Source: Calliopum simillimum (taxonomy: Eukaryota; Arthropoda; Insecta; Diptera; Lauxaniidae). Taken from it: a stretch of 64,000 nt of DNA. Shown here one piece after another: positions 35,613 through 46,939 of this stretch. The DNA lies in the NCBI GenBank assembly GCA_951812925.1, contig OX638370.1, positions 41,977,948 through 42,041,947 on the forward strand. The letters are read 5' to 3'. Numbering within the stretch: position 1 is the first letter of the stretch; the number at the start of each line of letters is the position of its first letter. Position numbers and translations under genes: made by a program. Under the pieces are notes generated by a model. That model did not search any database. It saw nothing but the letters and a program-made list of their open reading frames with translations, and was not told where the DNA came from.

Positions 35613-36510
35613 TATAAAGTCAGTGAATACCATTTATAATTTATTAGCCCAAATTAGTTCATTAACCACAAGAGTTTTTGATATAAAAAACATTTTTTAC
35701 CAACACGTGCTGTTTGTTATATGGACCACCAAAGAAAAAAGCATCAAAAACAAATGTATTTATCATCTTCTTCAGGTGGGGAGTATAGCTGCAGTTTTCA
35801 TGACGAGTCTGATGGTCGTTATTTGTAATTCGTAAACTACAAAGGAAAAGAAGATGAAAAATGCATATAATGTAATACCCTATACTCAGAAGATTGCCGT
35901 GACGAATTTTGGGTTGAATGTGTAATCTGGTGTTCTTGTAGTCATGAAAAATGAGAAGAATGTGGAAGTGACATTTTTATATGCAACTTCTGTACCAAAT
36001 AAACATATGGGGTAATATGGACTATATAGTCCATATAACACTACATTTTTTTATCTTCATTTTGAGTATTTTCAGTTTTTTAACTTTTTTCTTTATCCTG
36101 ATGAGATATTAAACTAAAACTGAATCAGAATAAAGGTCAATTGTTTCTTTTAATGAATGACATAAAATTAATTGTTTTGTTTTATGTTTTTTGAGTTTTA
36201 TTTAAAAAAGAAAGATTGGTGGTCTATGTTTCCCTTCCTTACCCTACAATCAATATTAAATTCTTTGGCCTTTGAACAACATAACGCAATTCATCAAAGT
36301 GCAATTTTTATGGACGTTCTACCATAATTTCATTTTTATGTTGTAGATGTTAAAGTTTCCATGATAAATTGTCATTCAATTTTATGCGTTTTGACAGAAT
36401 AATATTTGAATGCACTAAAAGAAGTATATTAAAAATAAAATCCAATAAAATACAGTTTTACTACTTACAAGTTGTAGAAAGAAGTATGCATGAAAAACAA
36501 GTTGCTATAA
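35613..36510. other. Unassigned AT-rich DNA
   Basis: No gene, RNA or repeat boundary recognised. Confidence 0.4.
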
Positions 36511-36519
36511 ATTGTACAC

Positions 36520-37055
36520 TAGGGTTGTAACGGAGGTCATTCAAGCCATGGCAGATTTGGAGTTCCAAAACTTGACCTTTGCAGAAGCGGAGTATTAACG
36601 GATGCGGAGGCGGAGGTGGAAATATAATTTGAATTAATAAATATTCAAGATTTTATTTAAATCTTAGCTTTATACATACATATATTAGGATTCTAATGAA
36701 ACTAACTGAATAAAATCTATATACTTAATATATATGGCATATCTGCCTCATATAATTTTGAGAATTTGATACAAAAATATTTGCAGTGATTAGACTGGTT
36801 TAAATTTGTATTGATAAAATTAAAGTTACTTTGAATTTTATTCCCAGAGCACCAAAAGTTTCCTTTTTGATATTAAGATTTAGAAAGGACTAGAGAACTG
36901 AGTCAAGCCAGTATTTGCACGGACTTTTCCACTTTAAAATGGATGTTGCTACCTCCGTTATGACTCCCTTTCGCCGTACAAAATTTCCGGAGGCATAGGT
37001 AAGATTTCATGCGGAAGTTCCACACATATGGATGCGTAGTTCCATTACAACCCTA
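36520..37055. mobile_element. hAT-type MITE (TAGGGTTGTAA ends)
   Basis: Begins TAGGGTTGTAACGGAGG and ends TCCATTACAACCCTA, imperfect inverted repeats with hAT-like TAG..CTA tips. A perfect 8-bp duplication TTGTACAC flanks it (36512-36519 and 37056-37063). The 536-bp body is non-coding. Confidence 0.88.
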
Positions 37056-37063
37056 TTGTACAC

Positions 37064-37754
37064 TAGATAGTATCACAACAAAAAAAAGTTCGCTGTAAAC
37101 CTCCCATTTTGAAAGCTTATCGGGTTTGATTTTTAAGAAAAAAAAATTTTTTTTTTTTGACCTCTAAATAAGCTCATAATTAATTTTATAGCTCCGCCAT
37201 TTGATGTCCGATCATCAAGTATAGTATATCGTTGTAAATATCTCGATGTGGGCTATATTTTATTCATAGGAGTAATTTTCCTCAAATGTTTTTTTCGACT
37301 AGTTGTACTCATTATCTCAGTTTCTACCAACTTAAGGTGCCAATGACACTTCATAAAATTGAAGCCCATAAAAATCATAAAATTCATCTCTACAAAGCTT
37401 CCTCAAATTGCTGAAATTGAAGAAGTTATACCCAATGTAAAACCTCAGTACAAAATATGAAAAAAGGATGTTTCAAAAACGAAAATCGCCCCCTAAGGCT
37501 CTGCAATATTTTTTTTTAACATTTGAAATTTCAAACAGTATGCAAAAAATAAAAAAAGAATCTTGCATAGTTTTACGGAGCAATTTTTTTTCTTGAAAGA
37601 TCCTGCTTTTCATATTTTGTATTAAGGTCTTAGATTCGCTATAACTTCTTCAATTATAACAATTTTAATTCCTTAAAAATTAAAACCGATAAGCTTTCAA
37701 AATGGGGGGCTTAAAGCGAACTTTTTTTTTTTGTATGTGGATCGATACTATGTA
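37064..37754. mobile_element. hAT-type MITE, long relative of 8541-8939
   Basis: Starts TAGATAGTATCAC and ends CGATACTATGTA, with flanks TTGTACAC and TTGAACAC (7 of 8 match). Inside, sequence including TTCGACTAGTTGTACTCATT and the following TATCTCAGTTTCTACCA matches 8760-8800. This copy has ~290 extra bases with an internal inverted repeat near 37396-37660. It begins directly after the duplication of the preceding MITE. Non-coding. Confidence 0.85.
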
Positions 37755-37764
37755 TTGAACACTC

Positions 37765-39275
37765 TAAACCTTTTACAATAGAATAGTAGTTAGACGGTCT
37801 TCCCAAAAAATTAAAGGATTTGAACACACTTAAGCTAAAGTGGTATTTACGTACACCAAATCGATTTTGGGAAAAATCTCAAAGACGAAGTGACTGCATT
37901 TGCCGCCTAAGGCAAATACTTAGCGACCATAAGCCCAAAAAAAAAGAAAAATTTTATGACCAAAACAATATAATATCGTAGCACTAAGTCAGTTTTTTAA
38001 GATTTGATATATTTGATGATCAAAAAATTAAATTTTGTTTTTTTTTTGTATGAAAATCGTTGTTTTGCTTTTACTTTTATGATAAAAATAACCACTTTTT
38101 AATAGAGATGTGGGTAAATAACTCGAAACTTTTCAAATTAAAAAGTGATATCTGTTTGTAGGGATCAGACCTCTGGGGGTCGAAACCTTATGGCCATGAT
38201 AGTATTTTTACACTACTCAACTTTGAGTCTGACATATGTAGGGGCTACATATTTTTCCAAGGATTTGTGTAGCAGCGCATCTTTTTACCGGTCTGGCTCA
38301 AGGAAATCGATTAGTTTGGATAAATTGGAGAAACTTTTCCCAAGAAAGCATATATTTTCAGTGCAGTTTACCCCCCGAAAAGTACAAAGCAGATTTGTTC
38401 TTTTATATTTTTATTAAGACTAGGAAAAAAGGATTTTTTTGCAAAATGATTTCAGGGTTTTTTTTTACCGGACTAATCTTTATTAATGCATGACAAATAA
38501 AGTGTGAAATTATGAAATTGTGTTTATATAAAAAGTTGTTCAAGGTCAAAAGTTGCAAAAATCACTTTTTTACAATCAACTGCAGGCTTTGATTTGGCAC
38601 TGGGCGTATTAAAATTTATTTTTTTTATAATTTGCTATATATCGAAGGTTCTAGCGTCAGTGTTTATGCCTTTTGAACTTTGGGGGAATCGAGGAACAAT
38701 TTTATTTAATTTGTTTCTTACGGATTTATTTATCTAACCAAAAGGCACTTCAACTTGATATTTTCAACATTTTTGCTTTAGAAACACCCTAATGTATATG
38801 CATATGTACATAAATTCACTCAACATAAGCATGTTAGAAATAAATTTGTTGCAAGAATTGTTAACATCACTTCAGAAGTTACGACCACAGACTTCGTGTT
38901 AAGCAGAACTACTTTGGTGAGCACAGGCATATAGACATACATACATATACGTACATACTATACATACTTACATGCATATGTACTTCTGCAAATGTACAAT
39001 ATATATGCCGAAAACCAGCCACGTACACTCACTCGTGCACTCATGAAGTTATCACATAAATTTTTAGATAAAATAATGCTGATGCTTTCTCATCTTTCGC
39101 AGGGAAAAATGGTTTCTATTTTTTCTCTGTGTGCTGTTTTTAATCTTTTACCAGCACATGCACACACTGAAATTCACCAATACACTTAGAAAAAAATAAA
39201 AAAATTTTTAGGAAATGAAATTCCAAAAAGTAAAAGAAATGATAACCCATGAGAAAGGAATACAAACAAATGATT
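37765..39275. other. Unassigned AT-rich DNA
   Basis: No gene found. 38930-38990 is rich in CATACATA/CATATGTAC strings of the kind common in fly intergenic DNA. Confidence 0.4.
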
Positions 39276-39280
39276 TCAGT

Positions 39281-40215
39281 TTTTATACCCTACACCCAGG
39301 GTATATTCACTTTGTCCTTCCGTTTGTAACGCAGAGAAGGAGGCGTGACAGATATGGAAAAGTATATATATTCTTGATCAGCGTCACCTCCTGAGTCGAT
39401 ATAGCCATGTCCGTCTGTCTGGCTGGGTGGCTGGCTGGCTGGGTAACGGCTGGGTGTGTGTGGAAATACACTTTTTGGGAAAAATAAGCAAGATAATTCA
39501 ATGAAATTTGGTACCCCGCCTCCGTCATCAAAGTTAACTCGGGGGATTGCAAATGAGCAAAAACGGTTAACGGGCACGTCTACCGCCCATACAAAAAATA
39601 TATTCAAAATACAATTTTAGGAGTATCTTTCACGACAATGCAACCAAAATACACATAAATACTACAAATTGTAAGCGCAAGCTCTGAGAAAAAACTGAGC
39701 GAACTCAGACCCATATAAGCAAAAGCTTCAAAACGCTATACTGAAAGCGATTTTCAAGATATTCGAGCCAAATTTAATTCAGACACTAAGAACTATAAAT
39801 GAAAGCTCTCAACAAAAATTGGGTGAAATTGGACAAGGAGGCGTGGCACCTCCCATATAAGCAAAAGATTCAAAATGCTATACTGAAAGAGTTTTTTGAG
39901 ATAATCCAACCAAATTTCACTCACCCACTAAATATTATAAATGCAAGCACTGAACAAAAACTGGGTGAACTCGGACAAGAGGGCGTGGCACCTCCCACAT
40001 AAGCAAAAGCTTCAAAACGCTATACTGAAAGCGATTTTCGAGATATTCGTACCAAATTTAACTCGGACACTAAAAACTCTAAATGAAAGCTCTCAAAAAA
40101 AATTGGGTGAAATCGGACAAGGGGGCGTGGCACCTCGCTTACAAGCAAAATTTTCAAAACACTGCAGTGTATGGTATTTATTTTTTGGCCAGGCCAAAAG
40201 TTACACCCTTACTAG
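39281..40215 (+). mobile_element. DINE-1-like Helitron element B
   Basis: Complete by eye. The left edge TTTTATACCCTACACCCAGG includes a subterminal inverted motif that pairs with GTATGGTATTTA near the right end. The conserved core TATATATTCTTGATCAGCG is followed by a short GGCTG tract and just over three ~142-bp direct repeats (CATATAAGCAAAAG near 39715, 39857 and 39999). The 3' hairpin TTGGCCAGGCCAA and terminal ACTAG close it. Non-coding: the 60-95-residue frames in the repeats are translations of the tandem unit. Confidence 0.9.
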
Positions 40216-40319
40216 TTTAAATTAAGATTACATTCTAAACATTTTGCTTTTGCATTAAATTTTAAAAATCAATACAATAGATTTTTTATTTGTGTTAAAT
40301 TTCAAAAATCAATGCAACA

Positions 40320-40640
40320 GATTTTTCAGGTTCCCGGAAATAACGCCATAGGGAATAACGCCAGAAAATGTTTTGGAAATAACATCAGAAAAATCTCCAT
40401 ACAAAATTCTGGCGTTGTTTTCATTTTGTTGTGGAAATAAGGGCAAAAACTTTTCTGGAGTTATTTCATATTGCTTTATTTCCCTCTTATAAGCTAGATA
40501 ATTTTTGGAAAGAAAGTCATAATTTTTGGATATAACGCCAATAAAGTTTTTGGCTTTATTTCCAAAACAAAATTGAAATCACGTCAGAATTTTATATGTA
40601 GATTTTTCTGGAGTTATTTCCAAAATAATTGTAACTGGTC
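40320..40640. repeat. Array of GGAAATAACGCCAGAAAA-type motifs
   Basis: A motif close to GGAAATAACGCCAGAAAA recurs in both orientations at least seven times in ~300 bases, for example near 40337, 40350, 40374, 40455 (complement), 40532, 40550 (complement) and 40602 (complement). Preceding it, 40240-40325 is a ~57-bp direct duplication containing AAAATCAATACAATAGATTT. The whole sits between DINE-like element B and the next LINE. Origin unknown. Confidence 0.6.
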
Positions 40641-40663
40641 TAGTTCCTAAACGACTTCCACGA

Positions 40664-43286
40664 CCACTGTGAAAATTGGCAAGAATTACCTATTTACTAG
40701 AGGCTATTTTTGGGCAGCATATAGAAACGCCCTAACAGACTATGACAAGGAGTTGAGAAGGTCAAAAAGGGGAGAGTACTGTGAGGGGATTGCGTTACTC
40801 CCAATAGCTACAAGACTCCAAAAGTCCTTTATAAAAGACCACTTAAACGGCCTTTCAATACTTAAAAGGGCAAATGGGGATTATACGGAAAGCCTGGAGG
40901 AAACTGGACAGCTACTACTGGACACACGTTTCCCAGGCTGTGTTAGGAGAGAAGAGTCTTGTGAACCTACCAGGGATACAAAATTCCTGGTGGCAACCAG
41001 AAGGAACTTCGCCTTAGCCGGTAGAATCATTACCATTGACAAAGTTAAATGAGCAGTCTCCACTTTTAACCCATTTAAATCTCCTGGGGCAGACAATATT
41101 TAACCTTGTCTATTGCAGAAAGGTATAGATATACTGGCACCCATTCTAACCAATATCTTCAGGCTAAGTCTAGAACTAGGAACAGTACCTGAAGATTGGA
41201 CTAAAGCCCGAGTTGCTTTCATTTCTAAAGCAGGCAAAAAGGCGGACCACACGCCCAAAGCCTATCGGCCTTTAAGTCTAATCTCATTTAAAAAAAAAAA
41301 AATGGAGAAAATTTTAGATCAATATCTCAGAAGTGTGTACCTTGTGGCTGCACCTCTATATCCTGAACAATATGTTTACCAATCAGGCAAATCGACAGAA
41401 ACCGCCATACATAGCCTCACGACTAAAATCGAGAAGGCTTTGGGGGACAAGGAAGTAGCCCTCTGTTTATCTATTGACATACAGGGAGACTTTGACAACA
41501 CGTCTTCTGAGTAAATTGAGAAATCATTGATTAGAAAGGGAATACCCGAAATAATCATTGATTGGGTCCTCAACATGCAACTAAAGGATGAAACCGCTCT
41601 TATGGATACTAGTCATCGACGAACTACTAGAAATTCTCGATGATCACAAATTCGAGGTCCAAGGCTTTGCTAACGATCTGACTATTATGGTTAGAGGCAA
41701 GTTTGACTCCACCGTAACTGAACGAATGCAACTAGCTCTCAACTTAGGTCTAGGCTGGTGCCGATGGAAAAGACTCGAAATTAACCATAGTAAAACCACA
41801 CTGGTGCTCTTTACCCGGAAGAGGAAGCTAAACCTGAAAGCTATAAATCTGGAGAAACGGTTCTAAAGGTTTCCGAGGAGATGAAATATTTAGGAGTAAT
41901 CCCAAAAGTCTAACTTGGAATAGTCATCTATCATACATAACAAATAAAGCCTTAAGAATAACATATGCTAGTCAAAGGCTATATGGTAAAACATGGGGAC
42001 TACGGCCAAAAATTATGGCATGGTCTTATAAAACTATCACCGTACCAATGATCACTTATGCTACATTAGCATGGTGGCCAAAGGTAGACCAAGTAAAGGC
42101 TCAGAATGAACTAAACAGGATCTTCAGAATAGCCTGCTTGGGTGTTACAGGGGCACCAAGGACGAGCCCGACAGTAGCTCTAGGCATGCTTACGGGACTC
42201 ATTCCTCTTAAGAAGGAAGCTGCCTGCGCGGCAACAACAACTTAAAGAAGGCAATCCCACAGGACATATCAAAATCCTGGATGTATTCTGGGACACACCG
42301 TGTCTTTCGGTCTCCGATAAGTTAGGTAAAAAGTTTGTATTCTCTAGAAAATTCGAAGTGGTAATCAATGAGCGCGCTGATTGGAGGAGGAAGGACATAA
42401 ATGTAAAACAGGGCTCACAGCTATGGTTCACTGATGGGTCCAAAATAGAAGATGGTAGCGCAGGAGCTGGAGTTGTGTGACCAAAATTCAAAAAAGGAAT
42501 TGCAATGGGAAAAACAGCTTCCATTTTTCAAACGGTGGTCCACGCTTTTGAGTTGTGTGCCAGATGATGTCTAAGAAGGGGCACTTCCGGCATCGACATA
42601 TACATTTATTCGGACAGCCAAGCAACTCAAAAATCACTAATGGCTTTTTCAATGCACTCAAAGCTTGTCTGGGAGTGTTTTCAACTTCTACAAGCCCTAT
42701 ACAGGTGGAATGAAGTTACTCTAATTTGGATACCAGGGCAAGAGGGGCATGAAGGCAACGAAAAGGCCGATTGCTTGGCCAAGAGGGGCGCACTCAATAC
42801 TTTCATAGGCTCAGAACTCTTTTGCGGAGTAAACAACAGTTTTAAAAATAACTTAATACGGGAATGGGAAAAGAAAAGCCTCTCCCAAGAAGGTATGCGA
42901 CAGGCGAAGAGGCTGATCGATCCAAGACGTATTAAGGTAGAAGCTGTTTTAAATCTCAGTAGAAAAGATATAAAAACGTACAGTGAAATAATGACAAGTC
43001 ACTGTAAACTCAATTATCATATAAAAAAAAAATGGGTTTGGTAGACGATGATTCCTGTTTACTCTGCCAAGAGGACTCGGAAACAGCGGAGCACATACTA
43101 TGTACTTGCCCCGCTGCGGTAAGACGCAGGTGCTGAGATTTTAAATCCAAATGACATAGGTAAAATTAATCCCACGGCAGTGACACGGTTTATCGATAGT
43201 CAAGAACTGTTCTGATAGGGAAAGAGGCTGCACAAATGCTATTTTAGGTCGCAGTGCAATCCAGATCCTTTGAATAATAATAATAA
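40664..43286 (+). pseudogene. LINE with RT and RNase H, decayed
   Basis: A 5'-truncated LINE of the I/LOA/R1-like type. The linker reads FWAAYRNALTDYDKELRRSK and LLLDTRFPGC. RT pieces are FNPFKSPGADNI, VPEDWTKARVAFISKAGKK, YRPLSLISF, SIDIQGDFDNT (first Asp), then a deletion removing the usual GTPQGG region, PLLWILVIDELL, and GFANDLTIM where YADD is expected. RNase H follows: FTDGSK, an FELCAR Glu block, IYSDSQAT and EGNEKADCLA, all four acidic positions recognisable. A CCHC-like tail (CLLCQEDSETAEHI) and a 3' TAA-repeat tail at 43272-43286, as in I-type elements, complete it. At least four stops and several frame changes make it dead. Confidence 0.9.
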
Positions 43287-43289
43287 GCT

Positions 43290-44970
43290 ATTTTTAGGAA
43301 TTCAAAAAAAAAAAAATTGATCCAAAAATGAAGTCTAAAATCTCATTTAATGAAGTGTAAATTTTGCTACCTTATTTATTTGATTTTAACTTTGTTAAGC
43401 TGGATAATGGGGTTCGAAGAAGTACGTATCTGCCGGTCAGTCAAAATTTTAAAGCCCTTTATCACGGTAACCAGCCCTTACATTTGAAATAAATTTTGTA
43501 TGTGGATTCAGGGTATACATAGGTATGACATAGTCAAAAATTACTGATATTGGATACATCAACATTTTTTTATGTCCGCCCCATACATATGTACATAAGT
43601 ATGTAGGATTCTGCAAAATGGCCATATTTGAAAGTTTAAAAGCTGCCACCATCAGTCTTTATTTCTTTAAAAAAGGAGGACGATCGGAATATTACTATTA
43701 ACTGGCCGTTATCTCGCCATGATAATGAACTGTTTTTTGCCTAAATTAAAGCCCATAATCTCGACAACACTTATTTCACCATTTAAATCACAATATGAAA
43801 AAATTGAACTCATTTTTATCGCACATGGTACCATATCATATTATTCCAATTTACACCAAATTATAAAAAGTTTAAATACATGTATATCCCATAAAATCTA
43901 AACTTTTCTTAAGTGTAGTTGCATTTTGCAAAAACTGACAATAGAAAATAAAAAAAAGATTCCAACCAAAAGAAGAAGTTGTGAGAAAATTGTTATATAC
44001 GCCAAAAACTAATTCTTAGTCAGCCAACCGCATATTTTTCTGGCGGCAATTTATAACTTTGTAACATTTTCAGATACACCACTTAGCACTGTTGTGTATA
44101 CTGTTCTTCTAGAGTAAAAGGACAACCCAAGCTATCCTCCTAGTTTGAATTCTCCAGACACTGCATGGAATCTCCACCACACATATTTGGATAACTCACA
44201 TGTGCCTTTTGCTCATGGATGTATGTCAGTAGATGGCGCTGATACCAAACCAATTTTTTTTTCTTTCCTTTACTCATACTAAAGGTGGCGTTATGGGGCT
44301 TGCAGATTTCAAGGATGTGTGTGTGCTGTCTTTCACTCAGGTTAGTTGTTGTTGTTGCTGTTGCTTTAAAGGCAACGAGTTACTTTGGCTAAAAGCTTTT
44401 CGTTACATGAATTAGTTAGTGCTTAGAAGTGAGAACAGAATGGAACAAAATAGCTAAATGGATAAAATTGAGGAATTGGAGTGGGGCAAAATATTTGCAC
44501 TGGGTTGCATTGCATTTTGTGACGGAAGTGGCACTGACTTTGGCGTTGGCAAAAAGTTTTCTTTCTTTACATTGCAGCCGCTGCCAGGAAGGCAGGAAAG
44601 AGGCCGGGTTGGCAGCAACAACGTAAAGCATTTCAACGAAGTTACATTCTGCAATCGATGGATGAGTTTAGCACGATTTTGCCACATTTGCTAAATTAAT
44701 TATTTTACTGTAAAAGATAAAAGTTAAACTATAGAAATTCAATTGATGCAATTCGCAAACAAAGGTGTACTTAATAGTCTTGAGCGTTCATTGTTTCTAT
44801 CATAAAATGCATATCTTTAGAAGTACCTACATAATGTTTTTAAATTAGAGGTATGCACAAGATTAACGTAAAGGGGCTAGCTGACAAAATTTGCAAAATG
44901 TTAGTCCAAGCATGCTTTGAAAAAAAAAAAGAATGAAAACATAAAAATTGAAAATACGACTCCGTAGTCC
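43290..44970. other. Unassigned sequence
   Basis: No gene could be supported. 44440-44700 is less AT-rich and open in several frames on both strands, but none shows a recognisable motif. A TTGTTGTTGTTGCTGTTGC run is at 44346-44364. Confidence 0.4.
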
Positions 44971-44979
44971 TTCCTAATA

Positions 44980-46104
44980 CACCTAAGAGGTAGCGGTTTA
45001 CCGACTATCATATAAGAGGGATGTCCAGAATTGTAGCAGACAAGTGGAAACTGTTGCGTAAATAGGATGCTGTGCTATTGGACCTTCAGAAGCTCTGTTT
45101 GATCATGCAGTTGGTGACAACCGGTAGCCATACGTAAAGCACTGTTTTGCCTATCTTGAAGAGCGGCGGAACCAGATGTTGGCGGCATAATTAAAGGTAG
45201 ATGGCTGGATCGCCTTATATGTTGCGATCAGGTCCCGCCTTGTACATTCCCCAGGAGGTCCCAGCAATGGTGCCAAGAACACGGTTCCTTTTGCTGAATT
45301 TTTAGCAAACCTCAGAGGCGTGTTTTGAAAGTATGTATAAATTATCCAGTACCACCCTGCAGATTGTTGAATATTTGGTGGTGACCATTGAGAATGTTAC
45401 TTACCACGCTTGTCAACGAAGTTGTGTTTAGAAGATCCGCAAGGAGGATGTCTAAATAAACAGTGTCGAAGGCCTTGGAGGGATCAAGAGCTACTGCAAG
45501 AGGCCACATCTGCAGAGTTTGAGGTGCTCTTGAAGTTATGGCAGGAGTAGCGCTTCTTAAACCTTCGCCGCAAGACATATTAATGAAATGGGCCGATATG
45601 AAATACCCGAGTCAGTGAGCGATCGCGAAGTTGAAAATCTCAGTCAGATAGCGCATCGCGGACGGAGGCAACTTCTTAAGAATGACCCTGGCAATGCCAT
45701 CCGGACCTAGTGCCCTAGATGGTTTGGCTTTCTAAACAGCGGTCACCACTGCTTTCTGAGTGAAAGCCTCAAAATCTGTCGAGTCACGGAGGTGCTTAAA
45801 TTTCCTAAGGATACCTCTGATTTCTTCACTTCTAGAGAAGGCATGCTCCACAAAAGAGATCGAGATGTCTCTGCCACAGGGTCCTTTTATGCTCATTGAC
45901 CAGGTTACGTATGTCTCTGGTTATTTGTGGAATTTTAGGATCACTCGGGTGGACCGCCCGGAGTTTGTCTCTTTCCTCCGACAATTGTAGAGAAGTTAAG
46001 GGGTAGTTGAGTATAATTTGAGGAATTCTGCCTGCAGCGATAAATCTTTTGGTAGCCATGTGGAGGATATCAAAAAGTGTCCGCTCGTCAGTCGTGAAAT
46101 CAGA
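44980..46104 (-). pseudogene. LINE reverse transcriptase relic (minus)
   Basis: On the minus strand it begins near 46104 with DFTTDERTLFDILHMATKRF and AAGRIPQI, an N-terminal linker. SEERDKLRAVHPSDPKI follows, then KPSRALGPDGIARVILKKLP, the RT block with VALDPSKAFDTV (first Asp position, with A-F in place) and a decayed C-terminal tail ending FPLVCYNSGHPS. Multiple stops and shifts separate the blocks and no YADD box survives. No RNase H follows. Jockey-superfamily-like; clade uncertain. Confidence 0.85.
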
Positions 46105-46784
46105 TAGTGGTAGGAGTGCCACGCCTTGTTGTCTAAGTTCTCCAAGTTTTTGCTCAGAGCTCTCACCACCTATTTCTAGTATCTGCCCCAAATTTTATTA
46201 GATTACCTCAAATAACGCATGCGCTGCAGCATTTCGACAACTTTGAGTAAATGGAGGGTGCCACTCCCACTTGTCTAAATCAAACAAGTTTCTGACCAGA
46301 GCATGCATTTCCTATCTTTAGTGTCTGAGTGAATTCTGGTGGGATTATCTAAAAAAAAAACCATTTAGCATAGCGTTTTGAACGTTTGTTTATATTAGAG
46401 ATACCACGCTCTCTTGTCCGAATTTACTCAGATTTTGCTCAGAGGTTATACTAACTATCCATAGTATTTATGTGTATTTTGCTTCTGTTATTGCAAATAA
46501 TTCTCTTATGAATATATTTTTTGTATGGGTGGTAGGCGTATCCGTTGACCAATTTCGCTCATTTTCAATCCCCCGAGTTAATTTTCACGACGGACGCAGA
46601 ATACCAAAAAATATATTTCCACGCCCACTCAGCCAGCCAGCCAGACAGACAGACATGGCTATGTCGACTCAGGAGGTAACGCTGATCAAGAATATACTCG
46701 TATATACTTTACCATACCTGCGACGCCTCCTTCTATGCGTTACAAACGGAAGGACAAAGTGAATATACCCTGGGTGTAAGGTAG
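46105..46784 (-). mobile_element. DINE-1-like element C, truncated
   Basis: Minus-strand copy whose 5' edge is at about 46784 (complement of CCCTGGGTGTA). It contains the core (TGACTCAGGAGG..., ATGGCTATGTC on the plus strand) and a CAGCCAGCCAGACAGACAGA tract, then several decayed ~142-bp units. Its 3' hairpin and CTAG end are missing: the sequence passes directly into the LINE relic at about 46104. Confidence 0.8.
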
Positions 46785-46810
46785 GTGGTTAGGTTAGGTT
46801 AGAGTGGCGT
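46785..46810. repeat. Short TTAGG-type repeat
   Basis: GGTTAGGTTAGGTTAGAG, about three TTAGG units, at the 3' side of the following minus-strand LINE relic and next to the DINE-like edge. Probably a LINE tail or local microsatellite. Confidence 0.5.
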
Positions 46811-46939
46811 TTTAGCGATGCAAGCTAAAACCCTAAGTAGTACTAAAAGTGCCATTTTCATACCACAAAAGTGATCCGACAGACTGGTATAAGTGGATGT
46901 GAAAAAATTTAAAAGTACCTAACTAACGATATCTATTTC

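Noticed and set aside
39799..40225. 60-95-residue frames with LNKNWV...AWHLP...KQK patterns (also 56166, 57135, 59438)
   Set aside because: These are the ~142-bp tandem unit read in frame; each copy has different stops and they exist only inside DINE-like repeats.
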